A stretch of DNA of 64,000 nucleotides from Polydactylus sextarius (Eukaryota > Chordata > Actinopteri > Polynemidae), in contig CM028927.1 of NCBI GenBank assembly GCA_016801845.1, forward strand, positions 13,550,501-13,614,500. The letters are read 5' to 3'. Below the pieces are notes generated by a model that was not told the DNA's origin, ran no database searches, and worked only from the letters and a program-made list of their open reading frames with translations. A program made the translations under genes and the position numbers. Within the stretch, counting starts at the first letter, position 1. Each line of letters begins with the position of its first letter. Positions 46,741 to 59,414 of this stretch are shown one piece after another.

Positions 46741-49700
46741 AATAAAAAGAGAGAGGAGGGGGCCCTCCCTCCCTTCATCCTTTCCACATTCATTTAGGAA
46801 TGTGAAGGAGGAGGGAGAACAGAGGGTGAGATGGCTTCTGTAAACACTGTGAGGCTTTGTTTTTTGTTTTTGTGCGTGTGGGATTCCCCACACCAACATT
46901 AATGATTAAAAAAAGGCGTGAAGTCCTCATAGTCTGTGTTTCCAGGAGCCGTTCACCCCCTCATTATGTTGTTTTCTTTTCTTTTCTTTCTGAGGGATAT
47001 AGAAGTCCTGAATGTGCCTTGATGAGATGAGTGTAGGGTTTTTATTTTTTTTGTTTTGTTTTGTTTTCTAGAGCGGACCTCAGCAGCCGCCACATTATGT
47101 GTGGAAACTCTGTGTGGAGGTGTGTTGCTGTGATGTGCAGGGCCACAGCAACGATGAAGGAATGTCTCTGGTGCTGGCTAGTCTGAGTTCTGCTTTTCTT
47201 TCTTTACAATTCAAAGACTTGTGATACAAAGAAATGCCCTGTGAGTTGTGTTCAGAGGCCCACTTTTTGTTTTTGGGCCTGTTCTCGATTCTAGAAAGAT
47301 GTTGCAAAGTCTTGAGTTGACTTTTCTACTCTTTGCTGTAAACTATTTTTTTTATCCAAACTGTGTTTTAACGTGTTGGGTTTTTTTTTTTTTTTTTTTT
47401 TTTACGTCTCTCGTTCTTCTTGTATCTTTGATTTCCCAAACATGACTCCTTTCTCCCTTTTGTACAAGGGCTTGTAGATAAATGTACGTCGATGTGAACG
47501 AATCGCTGTTGTGGTGCAATCTTGAAATGTTTGGGAAATCAAGGAAGCCTCATTCAGCAAACAGCATGTGAAACAGTCTGTGAGATGATCCAGTTATAGT
47601 GCTGAGCTGCTAACTGATTTCCACAAGAACCTGCGAAGGCGTCACTCGCCTTTTGCATCAACTGGGCTGAAAAATAATGTCTTGACAGGAACACGAAGAG
47701 AAAAAAAACTCTCTTTTATCATTGGATGTGAATATTAATTGACCCAAAAGTTTATATTATTCATTATTTCTCTGTATTTTCTGCTGCAGCTCCTTTGGGT
47801 TTTTTTTTAAACTTAAATATGCAACATAAGAGAGTGGAGACCCGCCCTCTTTTTAATCTGGATCATCTCATTGGCTGTTTTATCTAATTTACAATCAAGT
47901 AGACCTCAAGAACTCAATGACTGTCGCACTGGATTTTTACACTTTTTTCAAACAGTATATAAACTGTATGCTCTGGTCTAACTGTATTTTTAATACTGCA
48001 TGTGCATGCAAATAAGGAAAAATTATGGAATACATGACTTTATATAAATGTGCTCTATATGTGCTGTGGCGTCCATGACGATGGGAGGGGGGGGGTTGAG
48101 AGCAGCCAGGTCGATGTGTATCGTGATTTTCAAAACCTGATGTTGGTTTTTTTTAAAAAACGAAATCCCAGCGATTCCAGCGTATTCCCTGCTGCCGACG
48201 CACAAATTAGTCCGTGTGAGTGTGTCACAGTCTCGAGTGAAGCTCAGCATCTTTATTGAGAGTTATCTGGTCCTGGATCAGTCTCCTGGGATATTTGTGG
48301 AAGGAAAAACACTAAAGGTGGATGCAGACTTGACGCCTGTAGCTCAGAGTGATGGTCTGAAGCATCAAGCCCATAAATATGGTACTTACAATATATAATG
48401 ATAATAATATTTATAATTTCTGTGTACATATACACAAAGACTTCTCGTGGCTGCTCTCCACCCCAACATGGCCGCTCCAGTCTGTTGCGTTTTTATATCC
48501 CTTTGAAGCCTCTAAATGTAAATGTTTGATATGTGTTTTCTGGATTGTAAACTAAATCGTAGATGCAAAACACATTGTCTTTGTTCAGATCAGCTCGTGG
48601 ACAGAGCGTTAGGTGACACAGTTGAGGTTTTAAAACGTCTAACGATTATAACTCATCTGGTCTAAACGGTTACGAAGATGCGAGGTCTTTTTGAGAAACG
48701 GCGCCCTTTCTTTCACTTTCTTGACGTAAAGTGAAGAAAGTTGTGAGGTGAAGAGTCAGCGTAGGACAAGAGGAAGAGGAGGAATAAGGTCGTTATAAAT
48801 CTGTAAATTGGCAAATCTTATTCCTATCCCTCCTTTTTTTTTTATGACAGTTGGGATAAAACGCAGACATCGGTCTTATTAAAGCTTCTTAAAGACCAAA
48901 CTAAATCTGAGCTGCCTCCTCCGTCCGACGAGCATCATTTACAATCACAGTTCTGCTCCAGAAACAACAACCGTTCGTGAATGACTGTTTTTGTTTTTTC
49001 AGATCAGAGATCAGAGGGTGAAGTTAAACCTTTTTTCTATGAAATAGACGTTTATCATTCTGTGTCGAAATGGTTGAAGACAGGCTACGACTAATGATCA
49101 AATTAGGTTAGACCGTTTTTTGGGAGGTGTTGAGTAGCTCTCCTCTCTTTTCATTCCACCTTTAAACATCAAACAGCTGCACTGTTTATACCAGAGGAAA
49201 CGTTCGAATATGCAACGAAACACGTCGGCTGCCAACATCCGTCGCCTTTTCGTAGATACGCACAGTTTGAGTGAAAGAAGACGTGTGAAAGCCAACAGTG
49301 TTATATCATGTCGCCGTGGCGATGTGTGTCCATGCTGTTCGACATATGTCCCTGTGGCTTCGGGTCTCATCCTGTGACGATGTGAAGAGGTCGCTGGTGG
49401 AGGCCTGCTCCTGTCTCACCACGCCACCGGTCCAAACACACAGCTCAAGCCAAGGAGTTGTTAACATCAGATGAATATATGTGTATGTGTGTGTAGTACG
49501 AGATAATGGAGTGTGTGTTTCCAGTGACCGCCCGAGGTATGTCCCATCTGTTCCATGTAGCATTTACACCTCCTCTTGTTTGTCTGTGTGTGTACATGTG
49601 AGGAAAAAGTGTGAACACTAAAGCTTCGTACAAATCCCGATTAAGCCATTTTCCCGCGCTCATAAACGCACACGTAACCCGTCATACCTCGTGTGTTATC

Positions 49701-50595
49701 AACGACTACGCTGACATTGCAAAAATAAAACCTCCTCCACTGCTGTTTTCGTTTGTTTTGTTTATCGCGGCAGCTGAACTCACTCTGCTTCATTATCATA
49801 AACAACACCGTGACCCTTTGTCGATGAGCAAAATGAGTTGGAAGAGAAGGCATTTTGCGTGTTTACGATGCTTATGACGCAAAAAAAAAAAAAAAAGTCA
49901 CATCACATCTGCTTTTATGGGATGCCGTGGTTGTGCTGGTGCTCATCCAGACACACTGTGGTGCTGCTCCTCCTCCTCTCGAGGCGCATTAGCTCAGCAG
50001 CAGCAGGTTGAGGTGCGGAGGAATGAAGGCATCAAGTGAGTCGAGCTCACAAAAGATGTTTGGAGCGTGATGGGGGGGCTGTTTATGTGTACACGCGTAG
50101 TACCCCCTCCCTCCCTTCCCAGTCTTTGAATAATTGATGAGGGCGATGAGCAGCAGCACATGCACGCAGGCTCCATCTGTGACCTCGGTTTGATGAGGAT
50201 CGTTGGCGTCCATGAAATCAGCAGCTTCCCTTTTTTTGCACGAGGGAGGTTTAAAGAAAAGAGAGGAAGGTTCATATGGATCTGTTCTATACAAGCAATA
50301 CTGCTTTTTTTATTATTATTGTTATTATTTTTTACATGTGGAAAACTCAAGGCAGAGCAGGGTCTGGCTCTGTGAAAGCCAACAGTTGTCTCAAGTGTCT
50401 CTATGCCAGAGTTTCCTATTTTTTTATTATTATTTTTTTAACCAGGGTCATAATCTAACCTGTCAGGAGAGAGAGGAGAGCAAGAACTGAGAATTATTGA
50501 TAATGGGCAAAAATATTCTTACTGCATGATTCTCGTTCTGTGTCGATATCGTAGAGGAATTCACAAATGACTCTCTGCCCCTTGCAAAGAGTACA

Positions 50596-50750
50596 AACTT
50601 TTTTGGGAAATAAGCTAAGCTAAGCTAACTAGCTTCTGGTTGTAGCTACATTTAAAAACAAAAAAAAACTTTTTTTAATTTAAATTTACAAACACGACTT
50701 TAAATAACTCGTGTTTCATATTTCCCAAATTGTCAAACCGTCTCTTTTAA
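50596..50750. mobile_element. MITE-like repeat relic
   Basis: It opens with TTTGGGAAATA (50602-50612) followed by AGCTAAGCTAAGCTAAC and a CTTCTGGTTGTAGCTAC stretch, and closes with TATTTCCCAAA (50719-50729) before TTGTCAAAC and CTCTTTTAAA. The two 11-base ends are perfect inverted repeats. I recognise the pattern as a widespread teleost non-autonomous element; class not assigned. A single-end fragment of similar sequence (TTTCCACATTTTTTGGGTAA) occurs near 21351-21370. Confidence 0.5.
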
Positions 50751-50974
50751 AACTTACAGTCTATTAAAGTTTATTATCAGCAGGGATGGCAAGTCATTTG
50801 GGACAATTTTCTGAAACAGTTTTTTTTTTTGTTTGTTTGTTTGTTTGTTTTCCCTCTGAACTCACACAAAGCCATGTTGAAACTGAATGTTCTCTATCTG
50901 CACATTTAAAAAAAATAATAACCTTCGACATAATAAACACACACGTTCGTCTGTGTTGAACGCTGAGTTTATCT

Positions 50975-50978
<4 letters not shown>

Positions 50979-51019
<41 letters not shown>
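50979..51019. repeat. (AC)n microsatellite
   Basis: About 20 AC units upstream of the distal candidate poly(A) signal of znf704. Confidence 0.95.
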
Positions 51020-51020
<1 letters not shown>

Positions 51021-51366
51021 CTTTTGCAATATGTATCTACTCTGTCACAAATACTCTATTGCACCAATGATGCTTTGTTATATTCTTTTCCACAATATTA
51101 ATAAATGAATTCTATGAATATATGATGATTTTTCTCCAAGAAGAAGAATCGATGCACACTGACTGTTAACTCCTGTACCAGTTTTCTTTCTCTCTTTTTT
51201 TATTTTTTAAATTCTTATCCAAATCTCTGTGTGTAGAAACTGCCATCGTTCTTGTTGTAAATGGTGTTTACTGACAAAATTGCGTTCTGGTGCTGTTGTT
51301 GTTTGACTCGTTGTACAGTTTAGACCTTTTCTCCAGACGACTCTGGAGGCATCTGGTTGTTAACTG

Positions 51367-51372
51367 AATAAA
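51367..51372 (+). terminator. znf704: candidate distal poly(A) signal of znf704
   Basis: AATAAA in TAACTGAATAAAGATTTTATGG, followed about 35-45 bases later by GTCACTGTGTATTTTC, a GU-rich downstream element. The upstream DNA (TTGTAAATGGTG, TTGTACAG) looks like a 3' UTR end. If used, the znf704 3' UTR would be about 11.7 kb. Confidence 0.4.
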
Positions 51373-51390
51373 GATTTTATGGCAGCTGTT

Positions 51391-52430
51391 TGTTAGCTGC
51401 TGTCACTGTGTATTTTCTCATCTCTTCAACCAGTTCAAAGACCAAACACTGTCACAACAACTCAATCAGTTTACAGTCGATGGTTAATCGTTCCTCAGAA
51501 ATAAGTCAAAAAAAAAAATTCTCTTTAAAGATCGTCTACGTTTAAATGATTCATTTCCACCCTTCTCTATGAATATGAGAAGTATTTAGAAGTTATTAAC
51601 TTTTTCCTGCCAAACATAAACCGCAGTGTTACAGTGAAATCTAAATTTGAACATCTGCTTTTTCCATCTCTTTAAACAGGATGTTGGCACTACTTCCCTT
51701 TCACAGTCCCCTTTTGTAGAATGAATTAAAACCCAGTCAACTGGGATGTTAAATGTTATTTATCAAACTATAATTAACATTAAACGTCATCGAAAGCTCA
51801 GATCCTCTGTGTGGAGTCATTAGATTTGACTGGATAACAGGATCAAGAGCTGTGTGTTTAGATTTAAAAATAAAATTTTAAAAAATCCTGATTGGTGCAT
51901 CGCAACACATGAAACTAAACAGCAGCTTTTTTGTTTCCAGTTCGGCCAAACTTCAGCTCAAAATCAGGAGCAAAGAACAACAACGACGCACAAAACACAA
52001 AAATCCTCTTGTGAAATAAACCAAAACTCTGGCACAAGGCGTTGTTTATGTTGGACTTTTGGCTTTGGCTCTTAGAAACTGGCATCAACACAGATTTACT
52101 AAATATAACAACCACCAGCTCAAAACCAACTCAAAGACTCAGTCCGGTCTCCATCATGAAACAAATAGAGACATCATGTGCAGCTTTTGTTCTTGGCTGC
52201 CCTCTTGTGTTCAAACCAAACGGTGCAGTAGAGTGTGGCACAAAAATAATCATGTTATCATCGTTTTTGTATTTTAAAACATGGATTTACAAACATTAGA
52301 CATTAGACTCTCATACACTGATATATTTATAATCAAATTAAACCCTCATGTGTGTTGCAGTTGACAAAAAAAAAAGATGATTTTCAACCAAATATAAAAA
52401 CAGTTAACACTCAGTCAGGTTACTTTAAAG
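51391..52430. other. intergenic gap between convergent genes
   Basis: About 1 kb of AT-rich DNA between the candidate distal end of znf704 and the candidate end of tpd52. No exon, RNA gene or clear repeat is seen. The short open frames on both strands have no domain. Confidence 0.6.
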
Positions 52431-54308
52431 GTAGTTATTTATTTATGTATAAGGGTAAATGTCTTTATTCCACTACTTCAATACAGAACAAAACAGATTG
52501 TGTGTGTGTGATACTATATGTATAAGTGACAAAAAAAAAAATAAAAATCCAAATAAAATTCTTCATGGCTGAAATAAAACGGCTGATCTGGGTCACGGCT
52601 GGAGAGCGTTGTTATGTAAGGACATGAGATACTGTTACAACAAAGACTGAGCGCTGTCATGTCAAAGTTGACCCCCCCCCCCCTTGATCTGTCTTCTTCT
52701 GTGGTCTTCTTCACGGGACACTGATCCACAGTGTGTGTGTGTGTGTTGTGATTTTCATCACCGATGGTAAATAACACTGTTGTTTGCTGCTTTGTCGGTC
52801 GTCCACCAGCAGGGGAAGACTTGCACCGGTGAAGGTTGAAGGGAGAGTGGGGGTGGGGGGGTGTGTCCTTCATAACCTCATCTGTGTTCAGATTGGCTCC
52901 GTTTACCCTTCAAACTTTATCACAGCTCCACCAGGAGCTGGACCTGTTCAGTAGTTTTAGTTATAGTTTCTTGTACAAAACCTCGTGAGGACTCAGGAAA
53001 CTTAAGATGATGTAACAGTGATATAAAGTTATAGGTGTATAAGTTAAAGGTGTTTTGGTGTATCAAAGCAACTTTTTCAGCAAATACTGTATAAAATCCA
53101 GACAGATTTTGATCATTTTTTGTAATTTCCCCCTCAGAAACTTCTCAAAACAAGATAGCATTTAGGGGGACACAAAAATATAAATAAAGAAATAAAGAAT
53201 TTGGTATGAAAAAAAAAAATGGCGTACCCGAGTATCCTGTGTCATATCAGTGTACAAAATAACATCCAGTGGAGTATTGACTTGCCTCGGGGGAGGCTAG
53301 GTGTTACCTCCCCTCGCAGGAACAATGGACAAGTGTTTAAATATTGATACTGGCTCGGGAAGAGACACATTTATTTCACTCTCACCTCGGGTCAAGGCTG
53401 AACCTTGACTGTGTGTTTGCTCTGCCTCTGTTCTGCTGATCTTGGCTGTTTTTCCTGTTAACTATCCAAAGCCTGGGGATCATTTTCTGTGTCAGGGTCT
53501 TAACAATAGAAAGAAAAAAAACAAAAAAAACAAAAAAAAAAAACAAATGGGGGTAAAGATGCTTTTCAGTTCGTTCTGAAATGTTGGGAGTCTGTGTGGT
53601 AGTTTAGTAGCCCAGTATCTTGGGTTATACTGTACAAACTGTTTGTACTATTGTATTATGACACATAAAAGGCATACATTCATTAGGGTGAACACAGTGT
53701 TAGACTTCTTTATGTCCTAATATAATTACAAAAATCAGGTTGGCTCACGTGGTAAACCAAGCATAGCCCCAAAATCGTGGCACACAAAATAAAAATAATA
53801 ATAATAATAATAATAAATCCAACATATAATAAAGGGCCATGCAGAAGCAATAGGTCAACACCTACCTGGTTCACACACTAGTGTAGATACATTTCTAACA
53901 TTTTGATAAAGGGAAAAAAAAGAAAGAAACTGAAGCACGTTCGACATTTGAGTTTTTCTCTGGTTAGAAAAAAGGCAGAAAATTAGCGCAGGAGGAAAAA
54001 GAGAGGAAAGGGAAAGTCGGTGGAGACTCGCAAATATACAGAGACCACACGCCAGCACACATCCCATGCTTTCAGTTTCCAAACCAGTTAACGAGCGATT
54101 GCACGTGCCAGACAAAGAGACCAGACAATTAGATCAGCGAGACTGAGGCTGTGGGGTAAAGCCATTTGTTTCCAACAAAAAAAAAAAAAAAAAAAAAAAA
54201 AGGAGACTGGCACGAGGAGTTTTAAGGGTTGAGCGTTGATGATCCAGGGGTTAAGGGGGGGTCAAGGGGAGTGAGGACTGAGGTCAGGAGGGGAGTTTTG
54301 GCGAGGTC
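52430..54308 (-). other. tpd52: tpd52 3' UTR
   Basis: The DNA downstream (minus strand) of the tpd52 stop has no coding sequence. Minus-strand AATAAA signals (TTTATT on the plus strand) lie at 53370-53375, 52464-52469 and 52438-52443. The last two are close together and are the best candidates for the end, giving a 3' UTR of about 1.9 kb. Low-complexity pieces include an AAT array (53791-53816) and an A-run of about 24 (54178-54201). Confidence 0.55.
52464..52469 (-). terminator. tpd52: candidate poly(A) signal of tpd52
   Basis: TTTATT on the plus strand reads AATAAA on the minus strand. A second copy lies 26 bases further downstream (52438-52443). Position is about 1.85 kb after the stop codon. 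An earlier AATAAA at 53370-53375 could be an alternative. Confidence 0.4.
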
Positions 54309-54428
54309 TCAGTTCATCGGCGTCTCCTGGGTGGGCAAGCTCTCCGGCTGAGTGAGCAGGGACTCGTCGGTCGGGCTGCTGTCCTGGTCGTTAGGGTTAC
54401 CGGTGGACGATGTTGGAGACATCTTGGT
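54309..54428 (-). CDS. tpd52: tpd52 last coding exon (residues 198-236)
   Basis: Acceptor (minus strand) CCTTCAG|ACCAAG at 54429/54428; stop TGA at 54311-54309. It encodes a low-complexity tail, TKMSPTSSTGNP, then DQDSSPTDESLL and ending TPMN. The tail differs strongly from mammalian TPD52, whose C-terminus is also the least conserved part of the family. Phase 0 entry agrees with the preceding exon. Confidence 0.82.
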   Translation of the reverse strand, partial: TKMSPTSSTGNPNDQDSSPTDESLLTQPESLPTQETPMN

Positions 54429-57400
54429 CTGAAGGAAAAGAAGGAGAAGAATTAGACGTTTCAGCTCGGTCAAGTCTCCTTAAAATGACATGTTTAATTG
54501 AAATAACTGGCCTCAAAACAGTGGGATAAGAAGGGAAATCTATTTTTAATGTTAATTAAAGACAAGAAGTAAGTAAGAAGTAAGAAGGACTTCACTGAAA
54601 CTTCACCAGGATGTTATGTCTAAAAGATGTATCATTTTATTCCGTTACCTTCAAGGTCTCCACTTTCTCCTCAAATGACTTGAAAGTCGGTGCGTTCCTG
54701 TAGAAGAGAGGGGAAAAAAAAACCAAAAACATAAAAGATTAGGTGACCGGGATCTCGGAAGGAACCGTGTCGGATTAATTTATGTGACACTTTTTTTTTT
54801 TTAAAGGAAAATAAGTAAAAATGGCAGTCAACAAGTCTGCACGACATCCACTGTAATCGCACCGTTAAGAGGTCGCCGTCATCCGATACTCTGACAAAAG
54901 CAGCAGATTTTCTCCGCTGACCCCGTTCTATTATGTTCTACTGAAAAGGTGCTAAGAGGTGTCGGTTTCATGAAAACACAATCGAAACAATGGACAATAA
55001 AGAGCGAGAGGAGAAAGCGGACAACATATTTCTTCCAGAGAATAGTTGGAAAAGTTGCCTTTAAATCTGGCTTTTTGAATTTGGGTATTTCACATAAATA
55101 ATTCACCCGAAAATTCAGTGTTTCTAAACACTAAAATGTGAAATTTGTACCTTATTTTCACTATATAATAGATCAGATTAACTGACAATGATAATTCTTT
55201 TTACAGGTAACAATTACTCTACAAGTTCAAACCTGGTGCAGCCTTTACCTCTTTACCTCTTTCATGTTTTGTTCAACACCATGTTCGTCACACAACAGTG
55301 TGTCTGTCACATTAACACAAACTAGCCTTGGTAACCTTACCTCATGGCCGGCATACTAGCCGAGTGCTGTATTGAGCGTGTGCTATCCGAAAGCATCGGG
55401 GAGAAGAAAGGGGGTTATTAGTGTTGGTTTTAACATGTTATTATAAGAGCTGTGCACAGAGAGAACATGGAGAGAAAGGCAGGCACGCGTTGACAAGAAC
55501 AACAACACAGTACAAACCTCATTTACTCTGATATATGTTCAAAGAGTGAGATTTCTACCAAGTGTTTAAACCCTATAAATCCTGCTTCATCCTATTAAGA
55601 TCGATTGTGTATTAACACAGTGGGTATGTGTTAATCCGTTGTATTAAAGGGGGAATATCTTGGCATCATAAACACACACGCATGCAAAACAAACATACAC
55701 ATAAACACATGGACATACACATAAGCGCACACACACACACACGCACACACACAACTCCTTTGACCCCAGTCTGCCCCCTCCCCGCCCACCCAGACCAGCT
55801 CTGTGTTGCAGCTCATCCGTGAGGCTGCATTTCTCAGCACACTGCGGCTTTGAAGGGACTAATAATCTTGTTTGCGGCTCAGTAATCCAGAGAAGAAGGA
55901 TGACAGGGGAGAAGAGAGATTAGAAATTTGTGGAGGAAGGGGAAGAATATCTCAGCTGGAACAATCTGTTGTCGGTTTTAAATCTTTGTTTGACCAAGAA
56001 AAGTTAACAATGGTGTGTTTTTCTTGTTAAATGTCTTTTGGTGCATTGAAACAGACGTCTAAAGAATCTGCCGGTCGTGTCGGACGTGTCCCCACATTTC
56101 AGAATTACTCGACTGGACCCCCCCACATTAGGATTAGGAGTAGGAAATTATATTCCTGAAAATAACTTTTCAGTTATTTTTTTAATAAAGTGGCTGTTAC
56201 TGCTTGTGTCAACCTGTCAACCAACGGAGCTCCGTTTGTTTTAACGTTGTGTTTAGTGTTGGAAACAATAAATTAACTGATTTGTAGCGGCCAGTGTTGA
56301 TTCTGTGGTGACCTGCATATCTGCATAAATACAATAAAAAATAGGTATTTAACAACCTGTTAAAATACATCAGAATGCAGGAAATGACATCTACTAAATT
56401 AAACATTATCAGACCCCAGCGGAAAAAAAAATCTCCCCCTCACATTTGTTTTGCTTCCGACGCCGCTGCCTGTTATCTAAAAGTTTGAGATGTTCTTTGG
56501 TTAAAAACATAAATGAGTGGTGGACAGATGGAAAAATCGAGGTTTTGATTTTCACCACAAAACAAAACAAGGCCCACTGATGTCTCACCTGACGTCCTCC
56601 AGCTTCCGGCTGATTGCTGAGCCCACATTGGAGAAAGCAGCCGTGGCCTTCAGACTCGCCTGAGACAGTGTTTCAGATGTCCTCCTATAGCTGAGAGAGA
56701 GAGGAGAGGGGAACAGGAAGAGGAGAGGATATGAGAGAGATGAGACGAGAGTGAGAGATCAAAGACTGACGAGAGGCATCAAGGTCAGAAACTAAACCTT
56801 GGTGTCTTTTTCATTTCAAAAAGCCTGAAAGCATCAGAATGCTGCTCATTTCCTGTGAAGGAAAAGTAGTAATGAAACAGTGTCAGCAAGAACTCAGAAA
56901 CAGACTGGAGAGCACAGATGTTTTTTTTCCACAATGTGCAAATGAGAAAACACTTTTATATCAATAGAATTAAGATTATGAAAAACATTACTATCAAACA
57001 AGTTAGCAAAGACAATCCACTTGTCGGGTGGTTAGGGTGGTTGAGGTTGGAGGTTTCTATTCTTCTGGTTTGTGAATACGTACGCGGTGGAGGTGGTGAC
57101 CTCCTGCCAGGTTTTGGTGATGTTCTGTTTCAGTTCATTGAGGGGTGTGATGCCCAGTTTCCTCTTAATGTCCGCCAACTGCCTCTCCTTCGCCGCCAGC
57201 ACCTGAGACAGAGTCACGATCTCGTCCTCCACCTGGACATGACACAAACATCCAAACAAACCTGTAAATAAGTCACAGTTGAAGCTTGAAATGTGCATCA
57301 AAAACCTCAGCGATAACAATACTGGTGATGATCTTAACCCGTCTCCACTATTTTAAAGAACTGCTCTGTTTAAGATCGACCAACATTTGATCTTGACTTT

Positions 57401-59380
57401 TTTTTTAACTCGTGTTCTTAACTCCCTGATCTCTCCTGACCTTGGCCAACTCTTCCTGCAGCTCCTGCCGCTCCTCCTCCGTGAGGGATTGTGGGGGAGC
57501 CGGTCCAACAGACGTCACCGCATCTTCTCCAACCTCCGGGACCGAGTCTTGGAGCTGCTCGGGACCTGAGAGACAAAAAAAGAATAAGAACACAACTTAT
57601 CATGGATGGTCGTGGATTTTTTTTTTTTTTTTTTGAGTGTCTCTAGTGACGTATTCACACATAGGTGCCCTTGTCTGTGCCGTGTGACAGCAAACAGGTG
57701 GCGTAGCGGGGGAAGGCTGATGTTGGCTGTCAAACTCAAACTGTCATGTTGTGTCTCTGGAGGACGAGGAGGCGAAGGAGGAAAGAGGAAGCTACTAGAA
57801 GATGAAGAGGTTAAAGGTATCAGATGTGAGACAAGACGAATGAAGGATGCTAACAATGCTGTTTGATGATAGACGGTAACCGAGAGGGTGAAGCTTTCAT
57901 TCTCAATGTACAGCTACATCTCTCATCTTTGTCTCTCTCACACACACACACACGTAGAGTATAGAGTGTGTACACACTTGGCTTTGATCTCACTGTGCCC
58001 AGTAGGAGCAGCAGTGCATCAATAATACAAAGGAAGTTTCTAGATGGAGACATCTCGGGCTCAGACAGCATGAGAGAAGACAAGAGCAGAGGGGTTGTTA
58101 GGATGTGTCAAGTCCAAAGGACGACAGAGGGTCGGGATGTTTGGAGTGAGAATCTGGAGCCTCAAAGTGTCTCTGATGTGATTTGTCTTTTTTTTTTATC
58201 TGGACTTGTATTTCGAGAATTCAGAGTAAAAGCAAAAACGAAAAAAGAAAAAAAAAAAAAAGAGCAACACAGAAGACATAAAATGTAAAAGAAGTAAAAC
58301 ACCCCGGTACTGAATCAAACAAAACAAGGGGAAGGAGATAAGGGAAGTGATGTGTGTTACGTTTCTGGGTGTGAGCTGTGCTTTTTTGTCTCAGCAGGTG
58401 AGGAGACAGAGCTATGATGTAAATTGAAGATTCAGAGAATTGGGATTTGCCGCTGTAATTATCCTCTTATACTGAAAACACGTGACTTAATGAATTAATC
58501 CGGGGGAAACTGCTAGCTCGCTAACAATAACGAAACGATAATGAAAAAACAGAAGTAAAAAAGCACAACCTCCTCTTATAATCACAATTAAAATGTCAAA
58601 TACTAATATGTGAGATATAAGACACACTTTAGAGAGACTAGTGTATTTCCTGTGTATACATTTATTTATGTATTTAATTGTACTTGTTACTTATGTTCAG
58701 GACGTTTCAACTTCACATTGTCCGTTAAAATCTATTTTTTTTATCTACTACAAATTCCTTTCTAAGGTCTGTGATCCTTTAATATCTTTCTTCATTCAAC
58801 AAACATCACGTCCTCTCCTCCTCATTCCACACACTTGGCATCTATCTTTCCTTTCATGTCACAAACCAACACTCCCACTGTTTAAAAAAAACAACTTTTT
58901 TGCTAAGATAGATGGATGTTTTCTGAGGACAGAGATACCAAAAAAATATATATCCACTTCCATGAAGACCACACTGGAATTTCTACACAACTGTCTGGAG
59001 ATCTGTTGGTACAATAAAGGTTTCTCAGCCTTACAGTCATATGGTGTGACTTAAAGCTGCGAGCTGGGATGTGCCATTACTTGTTTTTATCTTTAATTAA
59101 CGCCGTGGGAGTAAGAGGAGTTGATTGGATACATCTCCGGGGGAAAGTATTTATATGTCAAAATATGCTGCAGTGGGAGATCCGACAGAAAATCAGTGGT
59201 AAACAAATTTACAGAGGAAATAGAGACGGGTATTATGATAATTAGTTGAAAAGAAATAGAGGAAATTCTCTTTTCAGGGCTCCGCTCTGAAAGAAAAAAA
59301 AAAAAACAGAGTTCCTCAGAAGTTCACCTTCCTCCTCATCTATCTCTGTTATGGTACCTTTGCCTTTTATTTCTATTAGC

Positions 59381-59414
<34 letters not shown>

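Larger units (their letters stand above)
44281..51390 (+). other. distal 3' UTR of znf704 or 3' flank; repeats and a CpG patch
   Basis: No coding exon is supported. The region holds a tRNA-derived SINE (45.06 kb), a CTG run (45751-45770), a CCAT array (46.3 kb), a CpG-rich patch with a CTCF-like motif (46.44-46.74 kb), a T-run (47381-47403), a MITE-like relic (50.6 kb) and an AC repeat (51.0 kb). A good AATAAA at 51367 could end a very long znf704 3' UTR. Whether the stretch is transcribed cannot be told from sequence. Confidence 0.5.

Noticed and set aside
56681..56690. Alternative inner acceptor (CTATAG) for tpd52 exon 4
   Set aside because: It keeps phase but removes the conserved Tyr-Arg; the outer CTCTCTCAG site has a better pyrimidine tract and restores the family sequence.
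57850..58083. Minus-strand ORF resembling a short secreted or membrane peptide in tpd52 intron 1
   Set aside because: Its hydrophobic run is short, it runs into an AC repeat, and nothing ties it to the TPD52 alternative first exon.
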